A stretch of 64,000 nucleotides of DNA, from assembly GCF_001015055.1 (NCBI RefSeq), contig NZ_BBWZ01000006.1:1-64000 (forward strand), in the 5' to 3' direction. The stretch's first letter is position 1. Every line of letters starts with the position of its first letter. Source of the stretch: Aneurinibacillus tyrosinisolvens. Lineage in GTDB: Bacteria; Bacillota; Bacilli; Aneurinibacillales; Aneurinibacillaceae. Position numbers and translations under genes: made by a program. Below the pieces are notes generated by a model, which did no database searches, had not been told where the DNA came from, and saw only the letters and a program-made list of their open reading frames with translations. Positions 25,348 through 36,178 of the stretch are shown here, in pieces.

Positions 25348-28300
25348 ATGCAAAAAGTGTATTACCCGCTAACTCATGCGCAAAAACGAATTTGGTATAC
25401 CGAACAATTTTATCCTGGGACAAGCATTTCGAATTTAGGTGGTTTTATCAAACTAAAATCAGAGACGGAAATTGACCCCCATTTATTGGTGGATGCAATC
25501 CGGCATTTCATACGATTAAATGACTCGATGCGGTTAAGATTGGCACTAAATGACGGGGGCGAACCGAGACAATATCTATCAGAATATCAGGAATTTGACA
25601 TCAAATGCTTTGACTATAGTGCAAGTGGGGATTTTCATGCGGCTATGGAGTGGGGACAGGCGGAAGCGGACAAACCCATGGCGCTTTATGACACGGATTT
25701 GTTTGATTGTGCTGTATTTAAAATCAGCAATCGAGAAAGCTGGTTTTTTGCAAAAGTTCATCATGTCATCTCCGACGGAATTTCCATGGTGCTAGTGGCG
25801 AATCAAATTATTGATTTGTATTTGGAGCTGGTGAAAGGGGTCCAAGAACCTCGAGTTGAGCATCCTTCCTATTTGGAGCATATACAAAGCGAATTGGCTT
25901 ATGAGCGTTCGGAACGTTTCCGGAAAGATAAGGAATACTGGAATGCTCAATTTTCATCCATTCCAGAATTTACATCGCTAAAGCGAAGTGAATCCTATCG
26001 GATAAGCACCGAAGCGGTTCGTTTTTCCAAAATCGTTCCCGAATCGCTATATAGAGACCTTCAGCTGTTTTGTAAAGAATATAACATCAGTGAACTCTCT
26101 TTATTTCTTTCGCTCTTGCACATTTATATGTATCGGGCAACCGGACAAAACGATGTAGCAGCAGGAACATTCATGGCCAACCGAACGAATGCGAAGGAAA
26201 AACGCATGCTGGGCATGTTTGTTTCCACTATTCCTATCCGAACGAATGTCGACGAAAATATGGATTTTCTTTCCTTTGTTCGCCAAAGGATGAAAGCTCT
26301 CGTCACTGTTATCCGACACCAAAAATACCCCTATGATGTGCTTGTCAATGATTTGCGGGAGAAACACGGGAATGTAAGCAAGCTGTTTGGAGTTTCTTTA
26401 GAATTTCAGGTGATGCAGTGGCATCAAAAAGAAAATATTTCGTACCTTAGCGAACCTCTATTTAGCAGGAATGAAATCAATGATATTTCTATCCATGTAA
26501 AAGAACGATGGGATACCGGGACTTTGGCTATGGATATCGATTACCGCACCGAAATATTCAACGAAGATGAAATCGAAAATTTGTTTTGCTGCATGATGAC
26601 GCTGCTTAAAGACGCGCTGGCTCATCCGGCTAAAAAGCTCTGTGAGCTGCAACTGTACGCAGAAGAGGAAAAACAACAGCTTCTCAAACAATGCAGCGGT
26701 CCTGGGGTTTCTTATCCTAGAGATACCACGCTTCATGGGTTATTTGAAGAACAGGCGGCAACAATTCCGGAACAGACAGCCGTAGTACATAACGAGGAAC
26801 AACGCTTTACTTACAAAGAATTGAATGAGCAATCCAATCGTTTGGGGCGAGTTTTACGGGCAAAAGGAATTGGTCCGGATACCCCGGTAGCCATATTGAT
26901 GGAGCGTTCAGGATGGATGCCAACAGTTATTCTTGGAATTTTGAAAGCTGGCGGGGTGTACGTTCCAATTGACCCTAGTAGTCCTGAGGAAAGAATTCAT
27001 TTTATGCTGCATGATGCGGGAGCGAAACTGCTCATTATCGAATCACATTTGCTGCAACGTTATGATTTGCAAGCGGTGAACACGGAAATATTGGTGCTTG
27101 ACGAAGCGTTGTTGAACGAAGGGGAAAACGGGAATTTACCTGAGAGCGCAGGTTCCTGCAATTTAGCCTACATCATTTATACATCTGGAACGACCGGGAA
27201 GCCGAAAGGGGTCATGATCGAGCACCGCCAGGTTCTTCATTTAATTGAAGGATTACGCAGGCAAGTGTATTCCCATTACGATGATACGGCCTTGCATGTG
27301 GCGTTGCTGGCTCCTTTCCATTTTGATGCGTCCGTACAGCAAATTTTCGCTTCGCTGCTGTTAGGCCACACCCTGTTTATTGTGCCGCGATCATCCGCTT
27401 CGGACGGAAAAGCCCTTGCTGCCTATTACCGGTCCCAGGAAATCGATATTACAGACGGGACGCCGGCCCATCTGCAGCTGTTGCTGGCTGCAGGAAATCT
27501 ACAGGGGGTAAATCTGCGACAGATGCTGATCGGTGGAGAGGCGCTGCCGCATGAAACAGTGCGGGACGTACTTACCTTATTTGCCGAGCATGGAACGGCA
27601 CCGGTCATGACCAATATGTACGGTCCAACGGAATGCTGTGTGGATGCCTCCACCTTCGATGTCGTACTGGAGAGCTCCGCTGTCCATCACACAAGCCCTT
27701 ATGTACCCATCGGCAAGCCATTGGGCAACAACCGCCTGTACATCTTGGACGCATACGGCCGTCTGCAGCCCCCGGGTGTACCGGGTGAACTGCACATTGC
27801 TGGAGATGGGGTGGGTCGCGGCTATTTGAATTTACCGGAAGTAACAGCGGAGAAGTTCGTGGCGGATCCGTTCGTTCCAGGGGCAACCATGTACAAAACA
27901 GGCGATTGGGTGCGCAGGCAGCCGGATGGGACCCTCGAATTTTTGGGACGGCTGGATGATCAGGTCAAAATTCGCGGATACCGGATTGAGCCTGGCGAGA
28001 TTGAAGCGGTTCTGCGCAAGCATGTCCACATCCAGAAAGCGGTAGTATTGGCTCGTCCAAATGAGCGGATGGGAGCGGAACTTTGTGCTTATGTCGTATT
28101 AAAAACTGCGGGCAATCCGTTCTCCATTGCAGAGATAAGAAATCACCTGTCCAAAGAACTTCCGAATTATATGCTGCCGTCTTATTTTGTTCTACTAGAG
28201 CAAATCCCGCTGACCTCAAGCGGAAAAGTAGACCGCAAAGTGCTGCTCCACCACGAGGTTACTGCCGCGAGCGCTAAAGATTATGTGTCTCCCGCCAATG

Positions 28301-29850
28301 AATGGGAAGAAAAACTTGCGGTAATCTGGCAGGATGTGCTTGGGGTAGAACAAGTCGGAGTATATGACCATTTTTTCGAACTGGGAGGACATTCGCTTAA
28401 GGCAATGGCGCTGCTTTCCCGCGTGCATAAAGAATGCGGTGTGGAAGTTCCATTGCAGGTCTTATTTGAGACGCCTACCGTTCATGCTATCGCCCAATAT
28501 ATTGCGGGGGCAGAACACAAAGCCTTCGTATCTATTGAACCTGCGGAGACGAGTGAGACGTATCCTCTATCCTTTGCTCAGCAACGCATCTACATTGTCA
28601 GCCAGGTGGAAGCTACCGGGACGGGTTATAACATGCCAGCAGCCGTCACACTGGAGGGCAAGGTTGACATTCAGCGTTTGGAATGGGCATTTCGCGAACT
28701 GATTCACCGACACGAGGCACTGCGGACGTCCTTTGTGTCCATCCGCGGTGTGTCCAGGCAAAAAGTTCACGATGATGTGCCGTTTGAAATCGCAGTGCTG
28801 TCATCCAGCGATGGTTCGGTAGAATCCGTACTTGCGTCTTTTGTCCAGCCGTTTGACATCAGCCAGGCGCCCCTGATGAAAATAGGATTGGTTCAGCTGG
28901 CAGAGAACAGACATATGCTGCTGTTCGATATGCACCATTTAATCTCCGATGGAGTTAGCATCGGAATTATATTAAGCGAACTGGCTCAATTATATGGAGG
29001 GGAAGAGCTTCCAAAGCTGCGACTGCAATATAAAGATTACGCCGTATGGCAAAGAGGAGACGCCGAGGATGCCTACCAAGCAGAAGAGGACTATTGGGTA
29101 AGGTCGCTCAGCGGGGAACTTCCCGTTCTGCAGCTTTTGACGGACCATCCCAGACCGCTCGTCCAAAGCTTTGAAGGCGACAGAGTGTCCATCGTTTTGG
29201 ATAACGCACTGCGACAGAAGCTCAACCGGCTAGCGGAACAAAATGGGGCTACATTGTACATGGTGTTATTGTCCGCTTACTACATGCTGCTTGCAAAATA
29301 TACGGAGCAAGAGGATTTTGTAATCGGGACACCTACGGCAGGAAGAAATCATGCCGATTTGAATGGCATTGTCGGCATGTTTGTTAATACACTGGCTATC
29401 CGGTCAAGGGTTGATCGGCAAAGCACTTTTACCGAATTGCTCCAAAACGTGCGCCATAATGTACTGAATGCTTTTGAACATCAAAACTATCCATTTGAGC
29501 GGCTGGTGGAGAAATTAAACCTGTCCAGGGATTTAAGCAGGAATCCCGTATTCGACACGATGTTCAGTTTGCAGAATGCGTTTGAAGATATTCCGGAAAT
29601 TGGCGGGATGAGGCTGTCTATCCACGAAACGAATTTTCACATTACGAAATTTGATTTGACGCTGCAGGCAAAGGAAGAGATGGATGGCATCAAAATCGAT
29701 ATGGATTATAACACCAGGCTGTTTCGAAAAGATACGGTGGAACGGATGCTGGGACATTACTTGAACCTCCTGCAATCGATTGCCATCGATTCGACGACAC
29801 GGGTGGGGATATTCGTTTATTGGCAGAGAAGGAAAAACATCAACTGCTGA
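25348..29850 (+). CDS. Lipopeptide synthetase 1, first part: Cstart-A(Gln)-T-C
   Basis: About 1500 residues. The N-terminal condensation domain (about 1-440, active site VHHVISDG) opens with YPLTHAQKRIWYTEQFYPG, like the lipo-initiating domains of plipastatin and iturin-type systems, so it probably joins a fatty acyl-CoA to residue 1. The adenylation domain (about 460-955) has the code D-A-Q-D-L-G-M-V-D-K, close to the Gln code. The carrier is LGGHSLKA near 1016. A second, LCL-type condensation domain starts near 1072 (MHHLISDG near 1195). The frame is lost near 29808: with one more G in GTGGGG the protein would continue DIRLLAEKEKHQ into the next gene, so both were one polypeptide. ATG 25348 is preferred over 25345 because AAGGAGG sits seven bases before it. 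Confidence 0.9.
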   Translation: MQKVYYPLTHAQKRIWYTEQFYPGTSISNLGGFIKLKSETEIDPHLLVDAIRHFIRLNDSMRLRLALNDGGEPRQYLSEYQEFDIKCFDYSASGDFHAAMEWGQAEADKPMALYDTDLFDCAVFKISNRESWFFAKVHHVISDGISMVLVANQIIDLYLELVKGVQEPRVEHPSYLEHIQSELAYERSERFRKDKEYWNAQFSSIPEFTSLKRSESYRISTEAVRFSKIVPESLYRDLQLFCKEYNISELSLFLSLLHIYMYRATGQNDVAAGTFMANRTNAKEKRMLGMFVSTIPIRTNVDENMDFLSFVRQRMKALVTVIRHQKYPYDVLVNDLREKHGNVSKLFGVSLEFQVMQWHQKENISYLSEPLFSRNEINDISIHVKERWDTGTLAMDIDYRTEIFNEDEIENLFCCMMTLLKDALAHPAKKLCELQLYAEEEKQQLLKQCSGPGVSYPRDTTLHGLFEEQAATIPEQTAVVHNEEQRFTYKELNEQSNRLGRVLRAKGIGPDTPVAILMERSGWMPTVILGILKAGGVYVPIDPSSPEERIHFMLHDAGAKLLIIESHLLQRYDLQAVNTEILVLDEALLNEGENGNLPESAGSCNLAYIIYTSGTTGKPKGVMIEHRQVLHLIEGLRRQVYSHYDDTALHVALLAPFHFDASVQQIFASLLLGHTLFIVPRSSASDGKALAAYYRSQEIDITDGTPAHLQLLLAAGNLQGVNLRQMLIGGEALPHETVRDVLTLFAEHGTAPVMTNMYGPTECCVDASTFDVVLESSAVHHTSPYVPIGKPLGNNRLYILDAYGRLQPPGVPGELHIAGDGVGRGYLNLPEVTAEKFVADPFVPGATMYKTGDWVRRQPDGTLEFLGRLDDQVKIRGYRIEPGEIEAVLRKHVHIQKAVVLARPNERMGAELCAYVVLKTAGNPFSIAEIRNHLSKELPNYMLPSYFVLLEQIPLTSSGKVDRKVLLHHEVTAASAKDYVSPANEWEEKLAVIWQDVLGVEQVGVYDHFFELGGHSLKAMALLSRVHKECGVEVPLQVLFETPTVHAIAQYIAGAEHKAFVSIEPAETSETYPLSFAQQRIYIVSQVEATGTGYNMPAAVTLEGKVDIQRLEWAFRELIHRHEALRTSFVSIRGVSRQKVHDDVPFEIAVLSSSDGSVESVLASFVQPFDISQAPLMKIGLVQLAENRHMLLFDMHHLISDGVSIGIILSELAQLYGGEELPKLRLQYKDYAVWQRGDAEDAYQAEEDYWVRSLSGELPVLQLLTDHPRPLVQSFEGDRVSIVLDNALRQKLNRLAEQNGATLYMVLLSAYYMLLAKYTEQEDFVIGTPTAGRNHADLNGIVGMFVNTLAIRSRVDRQSTFTELLQNVRHNVLNAFEHQNYPFERLVEKLNLSRDLSRNPVFDTMFSLQNAFEDIPEIGGMRLSIHETNFHITKFDLTLQAKEEMDGIKIDMDYNTRLFRKDTVERMLGHYLNLLQSIAIDSTTRVGIFVYWQRRKNINC

Positions 29851-32800
29851 TTGACTTTAATCCAATGGCAACGGAGTATCCGAAGAAGAAAACTATCGTA
29901 GAGGTTTTCGAGGAACAAGTTAATCTGTCCCAAGGTCAAACAGCACTTGTCTACGAAGGAACATCGTTAACGTATGAAGATTTGAATGAAAGAGCGAATC
30001 GACTGGCTAGAACACTTTATTCGAAGGGCATTCACAATGGAGCGGTTGTGGCTGTGCTTCTTGACCGCTCGATCGAGATGATTATGGGGATCCTGGCGAT
30101 TTTGAAGGCCGGGGGGGCTTATGTTCCTATTGATCCTGAGCATCCGAAACAGCGGATTAAACATTTTCTTACCGACAGCGGTGCTTCGGTACTGCTGACC
30201 CAACATGCGTTGCTGGATCTCGCGAAAGAAGGCGACTTTGCCGGTTCCTATGTGCTGACGGATGATGAGAATTCCTACCATGGAGATGCTTCCAATTTAA
30301 ACATCCCGATAAATTCCCATGATTTAGCCAATCTTACCTATACGTCGGGTACGACGGGAACGCCAAAAGGAAACATGGTGACACACGCCAATATCCTGCG
30401 GACGGTAAAATGCACAAATTATTTACAAATTACCCAGGAAGACACATTGCTAGGCCTCTCCAATTATGTTTTTGATGCATTTATGTTTGATATGTTCGGA
30501 ACGTTGTTAAACGGGGCGAAGCTTGTGATTATACCCAAGGAAATGGTATTGGATATCTCACGGTTACCGCAGGTTATTAAACACGAACAGATTACGGTTT
30601 TGATGATTACAACGGCTTTGTTTAATCTGCTTGTCGATACGTACCCTGATTGCATTGGCGGTATTCGCAAGGTGCTGTTTGGAGGGGAGCGGGCATCGGT
30701 TGATCATGTTCGCCGGGCACTTATGGCGGCAGGCAAAGGGAAACTGTTACATATGTATGGTCCGTCAGAGAGCACAGTGTTTGCCACGTATTATCCCGTA
30801 GATGAAGTGGTGGATGATGCTGTGGCCATCCCGATCGGGAAGCCTGTAAGCAATACGACGGTTTATATTGTGGATTCAAATCATCAGCCCCAGCCGGTGG
30901 GTGTGGCAGGGGAGCTGTGCGTAGGGGGAGATGGGCTTGTACTCGGCTATTTAAATCGTCCCGAACTTACTGCCGAGAAGTTTTCCGTTCATTCCTTTGC
31001 GGTAAACGAAAAAATCTATCGGACGGGTGATTTGGCAAGGTGGTTGCCAGACGGCAACATTGAATTTATTGGACGGATTGACCACCAGGTGAAAATTCGT
31101 GGTCAACGGATTGAACTAGGGGAAATTCAACATCACTTACGAAGGCACGAATCGATTCGCGAAGCCGTTGTCCTTGCCGTAGACACAGCATCAGGAGAAA
31201 AAAGGCTTTGCGCGTATATTGTGACGGATTCTTCAATTTCCAACAGTGAGTTGCGTGAGTATGCAGCGAAAGAATTGCCTGCTTATATGATTCCTTCCGA
31301 ATTTATACAGATAGAGGAACTTCCGCTTACCGGCAATGGGAAAGTAGACCTTAGAGCCCTGCCGAAACCAGACTTGAGTGCGGCTCGGGGGACAGAGTAT
31401 GTGGCGCCTCGCACTGAAACCGAAGCCCGGCTTGCGAAGATTTGGGAGGAAGTGCTCGGTATGGAGCAGGTGGGTGTGAATGATAACTTCTTCGAGCTTG
31501 GCGGACACTCGTTAAAGGCCATGATGATGCTGGCATACATTCAGCAGACGATGCATGTGGAGGTACCGCTTAAGGGGCTGTTCCAATCCCCAACAGTAGC
31601 AGCACTGGCCCAAATGGTTTTCGCTACAGAAGAGAATTCATATGATGCCATTACACCGGCGCAAGTGCAGGAAGTATACCCTGTGTCGTCAGCGCAGAAA
31701 CGGCTCTATGTGCTGCAGCAGTTAGAAGGTGCCGAGCAGAGCTACAACATGCCGTCGGTACTGCGTATCAAAGGCCCACTAAAGCGGGAACAGTTTGAAT
31801 CAGCGATAAGGGAACTTGTTCGGCGGCATGAAGCGCTGCGCACGTCGTTTGAGATGATCGAAGGCGAACCGGTGCAGCGGATTCATAAGGAGGTGGAGTT
31901 TGACGTTTCGTACCGGGAAGCGGGGGAGGACGACGACGGGATTATCAGTGAATTTATCCGCCCGTTCGCGTTACATGAAGCACCGCTCATGCGCGTAGAA
32001 CTTGTACGGCTCACTGAAGAGCACCACCTTCTCTTGTTCGATATGCATCATATTATTTCCGATGGGATCTCTGTAAGTGTGCTAATCGAGGAAATCACAA
32101 AATTGTATGCAGGTGAAACGCTGGAACCCCCACATATCCAATACAAAGACTATGCCGTATGGCAGCGCTCATTCCTGCAAACGGAAGTGTACCAAAAGCA
32201 GGAAGCTTACTGGCTGGAACAATTCGCTGGAGAGCTCCCGGTGCTTAACCTGCCGACGGATTTTACACGTCCGGCAGTACAAACCTTTGCGGGGGATCGG
32301 GTAGCCTTTGTTTTGGACTCCGCGTTGTCGCGGGCACTGAATAAACTGGCCAACGAAACAGGAACCACGCTGTACATGGTGCTGCTAGCCTCATACGGCA
32401 TATTGTTGGCCAAGCTGACCGGACAAGATGATGTAATTGTAGGATCTCCGATTGCTGGCAGACCCCATGCGGAAGTAGCAAATACCGTTGGGATGTTTGT
32501 CAACACGCTGGCCATGCGAACCTATCCGCACGAAAAGAAAACATTTGCAGCCTACTTGCAGGAAGTGAAGCAAACGGCGCTAGGAGCATATGAATCCCAG
32601 GATTACCCGTTTGAGGAGTTGGTTGGAAAAGTTCAGGTACAGCGGGATATGAGCCGCAATCCGCTCTTTGACACGATGTTCGTGCTGCAAAACATGGACA
32701 TGCAGGAGCTAAAGATGGAGGGCGCACATTTGGAGCCCTATGCATTTGAGTACAAAATCGCAAAATTTGACATGTCACTTTTCATGACGGAGCAAAATGA

Positions 32801-35800
32801 CGCGATAGCATGCAGCATGGAATATAATACGGCGCTGTTTAAGCGGGAAACAATTGAACGATGGATCGGGCATTTTACCGAACTACTGCGCCATATTACA
32901 GCAGAACCGGATGTCAAGCTGGAGAAAGCCAAAATGCTGACAGAAGCGGAGAAGCACCGAATCTTAATCGAGTTTAACGATACAAATAGGGAGTATCCCC
33001 AGGAGAAGACGATCCAAGAGTTGTTCGAGGAGCAGGTGGAACGCGTACCGGGCAACGTGGCCATTGTTTTCAATAATCAGGAAGTTACGTACCATGAGTT
33101 GAACGCAAAGGCGAACCGATTGGCAAGAACATTAAGAGCCAAGGGGCTGCAAGCAGAAAGTATTGTGGGCATTATGGTAGAGCAATCCATAGATATGGTG
33201 GTAGGTATCCTTGCGATTCTTAAAGCAGGCGGCGCGTACTTGCCGATTGATCCGGATTATCCGAAAGAGCGTGTGAACTATTTAATCGCAGACAGCGGTG
33301 CAGCTCTTGTACTGACCCAGCGACCGTTTACCGACCATTTACAACGGGTGGATTTGCTTTACATTGATGATCCTGCACAAGAAATGGCCGATTCGACTAA
33401 TCTTACGCAGGTAAATCAACCGAAAGATATGGCTTACATCATTTACACGTCTGGTTCCACAGGTCAGCCCAAAGGAGTGATGGTTGAACATCGCAATGTG
33501 GTGCGCCTGGTGAAAAATGCCGGGTACATTCCATTGGACGAAACATGCAGAATGGTTCAAACAGGAGCCATTAGTTTCGACGCAAGCACATTCGAGTTAT
33601 TTGGAGCCCTGTTGCATGGGGGAACCTTATACCCGGTTCCCAAGCCGGTTTTACTGGATGTCGCAGATTTCACGCAATTTTTGCAGCAGCATCGAATTAC
33701 GACCATGTGGCTTACTTCTCCACTGTTCAATCAGCTTGCTCAAGAAAATGCGGAAATGTTCAAAACCGTACGGCATTTAATCATCGGCGGAGATGCTTTG
33801 GTGCCTTATCATGTCAATCAGGTTAGGCGTGTTTGTCCTGGACTTTCTCTTTGGAATGGATACGGTCCAACGGAAAATACAACCTTCTCCACCTGTTTTT
33901 TAATCGATAAAGAGTACAAAGAACCGATTCCAATCGGTAAACCAATCGGCAATTCCACGGCGTATATCGTGAATGCCACAAACAACCCACAGCCCATTGG
34001 TGTGCCGGGAGAATTGTGCGTAGGCGGTGATGGTGTAGCACGTGGTTACTTGAATCGTCTGGACTTGACGCAAGAAAAATTTGTGGACAATCCATTTTCG
34101 CCCGGGGAGCGGATGTACCGGACGGGAGATTTGGCGCGATGGCTGCCGGACGGCAGTATCGAATTCCTAGGACGGATCGACCATCAAGTGAAAGTTCGCG
34201 GATTCCGAATTGAACCAGGGGAAATCGAGTCTCGATTGATGCAGGTGGATGGCATCGATGAAGCGGTGGTGATCACTCGGCAGGATGAATCCCTGCAAAA
34301 TTATTTGTGCGCTTATCTTGTCGGCGAGCGGGAATTATCGACAGAGTTTTTACGCACGAAATTGTCCCACTCCCTGCCAGGTTATATGATGCCTTCCTAT
34401 TTCGTGCAGATGGAGAAGATGCCGCTGACGCCGAATGGCAAAGTGGACCGCAGAGCGCTGCCGGAACCAGATGCCGAGGCAGGAAAAGAGGAGTATAGGG
34501 GACCAAGAAACGAGGCGGAAGCATTACTGTGCCGCATCTGGCAGGATGTGCTTGGAACGAAGCAGGTAGGCATTGGTGACAATTTCTTCTCCCTTGGCGG
34601 CGATTCGATTAAAGCGATTCAAATGGCAGCTCGCCTGCACAAACATGGGTGGAAGCTGGAGATGAGAGATTTGTTCCAGAATCCGACAATCGAACAGGTC
34701 AGCATTTATTTGCAATGGATGAAGGGAGAACTGGCGGAACAGGCACCTGTCGAAGGGGAAGTCCTACTAACCCCAATTCAGCATTGGTTTTTTGGGCGGG
34801 ACTTTACCGATATGCACCATTGGAATCAGTCCGTTATGCTGCGTGCAACTTCTCGTTTTGAACCTCAACTTGTCCAGCAAACATTGGATGCATTAATGGA
34901 GCACCATGATGCACTACGAATCGTGTATACGAAGGAAGGAAATGGAGTTATTCAGTACAATCGTGGGTTGGCGGATGTGGTACCTGGGCTAGAAGTCATT
35001 CCGCTGAATATGCCTTCAGATCAAGCAGAACAAGCCATTCTGCTTGAAAGTGAACGGATCCAGGGCTGCATGGACTTATCCCAGGGACCTTTGCTAAAAG
35101 CAGCGCTATTTCAAACAAAACAAGCAGATTATCTGTTGATTGTCATTCATCATCTAGTGATTGACGGAGTGTCGTGGCGCATTTTGCTGGAAGACTTCAC
35201 GACTGGGTATTTTCAAGCTGAAAAGGGCGAAACGATCGTATTGCCTGACAAATCCCATTCTTATCAGGAGTGGGCAGCCCGGCTTCAAGAATATGCTAAT
35301 TCCAAACCATTCCTAAAAGAAATCGATTATTGGAGCAGGTTGGAGAAGGTAGGAGCCCTTCCCCTGCCAAAAGATTATGAAACGAGCGACGGGCGGATGC
35401 GGGATGCGAAGACAGTCGAATTTTCACTCACCGCAAGCGAGACGGAACAATTGACCACCCGTGTTCACCTGGCATATCGTACCGAGATGAATGATATTTT
35501 GCTGACCGCATTGGGACTTGCCGTTCAGGAGTGGACCGGACACAATCAGATGCTGGTTAACCTTGAAGGGCACGGACGGGAAGAAATCATGGAGGATATG
35601 AATGTATCACGCACGATTGGTTGGTTTACGAGTCAATACCCGGTCCTGCTGGATATGAAGAATTCTGGGGATATCGCCTACCAGATTAAACAGACAAAAG
35701 AGGATTTGCGCCATATTCCGAACAAAGGAATCGGCTATGGTGTTCTTCACTATTTGACGGCGAATGAGTATAAATCTAGTCTTACCTTCCCAAGCAAACC

Positions 35801-36149
35801 GGAAATTAGCTTCAACTACTTGGGGCAGTTTACCGAAACGGACGAACCGGGGTTGTTCACACGTTCCTCTTTGTCGGCGGGGAACCCTATCAGCCTTGAA
35901 TCGGAGAAAGTGAATCCGATTGACATTGTCGGGTTTATTGAAGGGGGCGTCTTATCCATGACGTTTGCCTACAATTCGCTGGAATATGAAGACCAAACGA
36001 TGATTCGCTTGAGCGAAAGTTTCAAAAAACAACTGCTTTTCCTAATTGAACACTGTCTACATCAGAACCAAAGTGTGCTGACACCGAGCGATTTAGGAGA
36101 CGATGAACTTACATTAGAAGAACTTGATAAATTGCTGGAGATTTTTTAA
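29820..36149 (+). CDS. Lipopeptide synthetase 1, second part: A(Leu)-T-C-A(Val)-T-E
   Basis: About 2109 residues as read. It begins inside the interdomain linker (AEKEKHQLLIDFN), with no ribosome binding site of its own, because it is the continuation of the frameshifted gene upstream. First adenylation domain: code D-A-F-M-L-G-M-V-F-K, the known Leu variant. Carrier LGGHSLKA near 560; LCL condensation with HHIISDG near 742. Second adenylation domain: code D-A-F-W-I-G-G-T-F-K, identical to the gramicidin S Val code. Carrier LGGDSIKA near 1592 is of the type that precedes epimerases. The epimerase has HHLVIDGVS near 1776, EGHGREE and NYLGQF, giving D-Val. The acidic tail LTLEELDKLLEIF fits a docking (COM donor) helix for the next synthetase, 29 bases downstream. 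Confidence 0.9.
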   Translation: MAEKEKHQLLIDFNPMATEYPKKKTIVEVFEEQVNLSQGQTALVYEGTSLTYEDLNERANRLARTLYSKGIHNGAVVAVLLDRSIEMIMGILAILKAGGAYVPIDPEHPKQRIKHFLTDSGASVLLTQHALLDLAKEGDFAGSYVLTDDENSYHGDASNLNIPINSHDLANLTYTSGTTGTPKGNMVTHANILRTVKCTNYLQITQEDTLLGLSNYVFDAFMFDMFGTLLNGAKLVIIPKEMVLDISRLPQVIKHEQITVLMITTALFNLLVDTYPDCIGGIRKVLFGGERASVDHVRRALMAAGKGKLLHMYGPSESTVFATYYPVDEVVDDAVAIPIGKPVSNTTVYIVDSNHQPQPVGVAGELCVGGDGLVLGYLNRPELTAEKFSVHSFAVNEKIYRTGDLARWLPDGNIEFIGRIDHQVKIRGQRIELGEIQHHLRRHESIREAVVLAVDTASGEKRLCAYIVTDSSISNSELREYAAKELPAYMIPSEFIQIEELPLTGNGKVDLRALPKPDLSAARGTEYVAPRTETEARLAKIWEEVLGMEQVGVNDNFFELGGHSLKAMMMLAYIQQTMHVEVPLKGLFQSPTVAALAQMVFATEENSYDAITPAQVQEVYPVSSAQKRLYVLQQLEGAEQSYNMPSVLRIKGPLKREQFESAIRELVRRHEALRTSFEMIEGEPVQRIHKEVEFDVSYREAGEDDDGIISEFIRPFALHEAPLMRVELVRLTEEHHLLLFDMHHIISDGISVSVLIEEITKLYAGETLEPPHIQYKDYAVWQRSFLQTEVYQKQEAYWLEQFAGELPVLNLPTDFTRPAVQTFAGDRVAFVLDSALSRALNKLANETGTTLYMVLLASYGILLAKLTGQDDVIVGSPIAGRPHAEVANTVGMFVNTLAMRTYPHEKKTFAAYLQEVKQTALGAYESQDYPFEELVGKVQVQRDMSRNPLFDTMFVLQNMDMQELKMEGAHLEPYAFEYKIAKFDMSLFMTEQNDAIACSMEYNTALFKRETIERWIGHFTELLRHITAEPDVKLEKAKMLTEAEKHRILIEFNDTNREYPQEKTIQELFEEQVERVPGNVAIVFNNQEVTYHELNAKANRLARTLRAKGLQAESIVGIMVEQSIDMVVGILAILKAGGAYLPIDPDYPKERVNYLIADSGAALVLTQRPFTDHLQRVDLLYIDDPAQEMADSTNLTQVNQPKDMAYIIYTSGSTGQPKGVMVEHRNVVRLVKNAGYIPLDETCRMVQTGAISFDASTFELFGALLHGGTLYPVPKPVLLDVADFTQFLQQHRITTMWLTSPLFNQLAQENAEMFKTVRHLIIGGDALVPYHVNQVRRVCPGLSLWNGYGPTENTTFSTCFLIDKEYKEPIPIGKPIGNSTAYIVNATNNPQPIGVPGELCVGGDGVARGYLNRLDLTQEKFVDNPFSPGERMYRTGDLARWLPDGSIEFLGRIDHQVKVRGFRIEPGEIESRLMQVDGIDEAVVITRQDESLQNYLCAYLVGERELSTEFLRTKLSHSLPGYMMPSYFVQMEKMPLTPNGKVDRRALPEPDAEAGKEEYRGPRNEAEALLCRIWQDVLGTKQVGIGDNFFSLGGDSIKAIQMAARLHKHGWKLEMRDLFQNPTIEQVSIYLQWMKGELAEQAPVEGEVLLTPIQHWFFGRDFTDMHHWNQSVMLRATSRFEPQLVQQTLDALMEHHDALRIVYTKEGNGVIQYNRGLADVVPGLEVIPLNMPSDQAEQAILLESERIQGCMDLSQGPLLKAALFQTKQADYLLIVIHHLVIDGVSWRILLEDFTTGYFQAEKGETIVLPDKSHSYQEWAARLQEYANSKPFLKEIDYWSRLEKVGALPLPKDYETSDGRMRDAKTVEFSLTASETEQLTTRVHLAYRTEMNDILLTALGLAVQEWTGHNQMLVNLEGHGREEIMEDMNVSRTIGWFTSQYPVLLDMKNSGDIAYQIKQTKEDLRHIPNKGIGYGVLHYLTANEYKSSLTFPSKPEISFNYLGQFTETDEPGLFTRSSLSAGNPISLESEKVNPIDIVGFIEGGVLSMTFAYNSLEYEDQTMIRLSESFKKQLLFLIEHCLHQNQSVLTPSDLGDDELTLEELDKLLEIF

Positions 36150-36178
36150 ATGCATTATAACTTTGAATGAGGTGACTT

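Noticed and set aside
29967..30281. Open frame of 104 codons antisense to the Leu adenylation domain
   Set aside because: Composition and position show it is the reverse-strand shadow of the synthetase.
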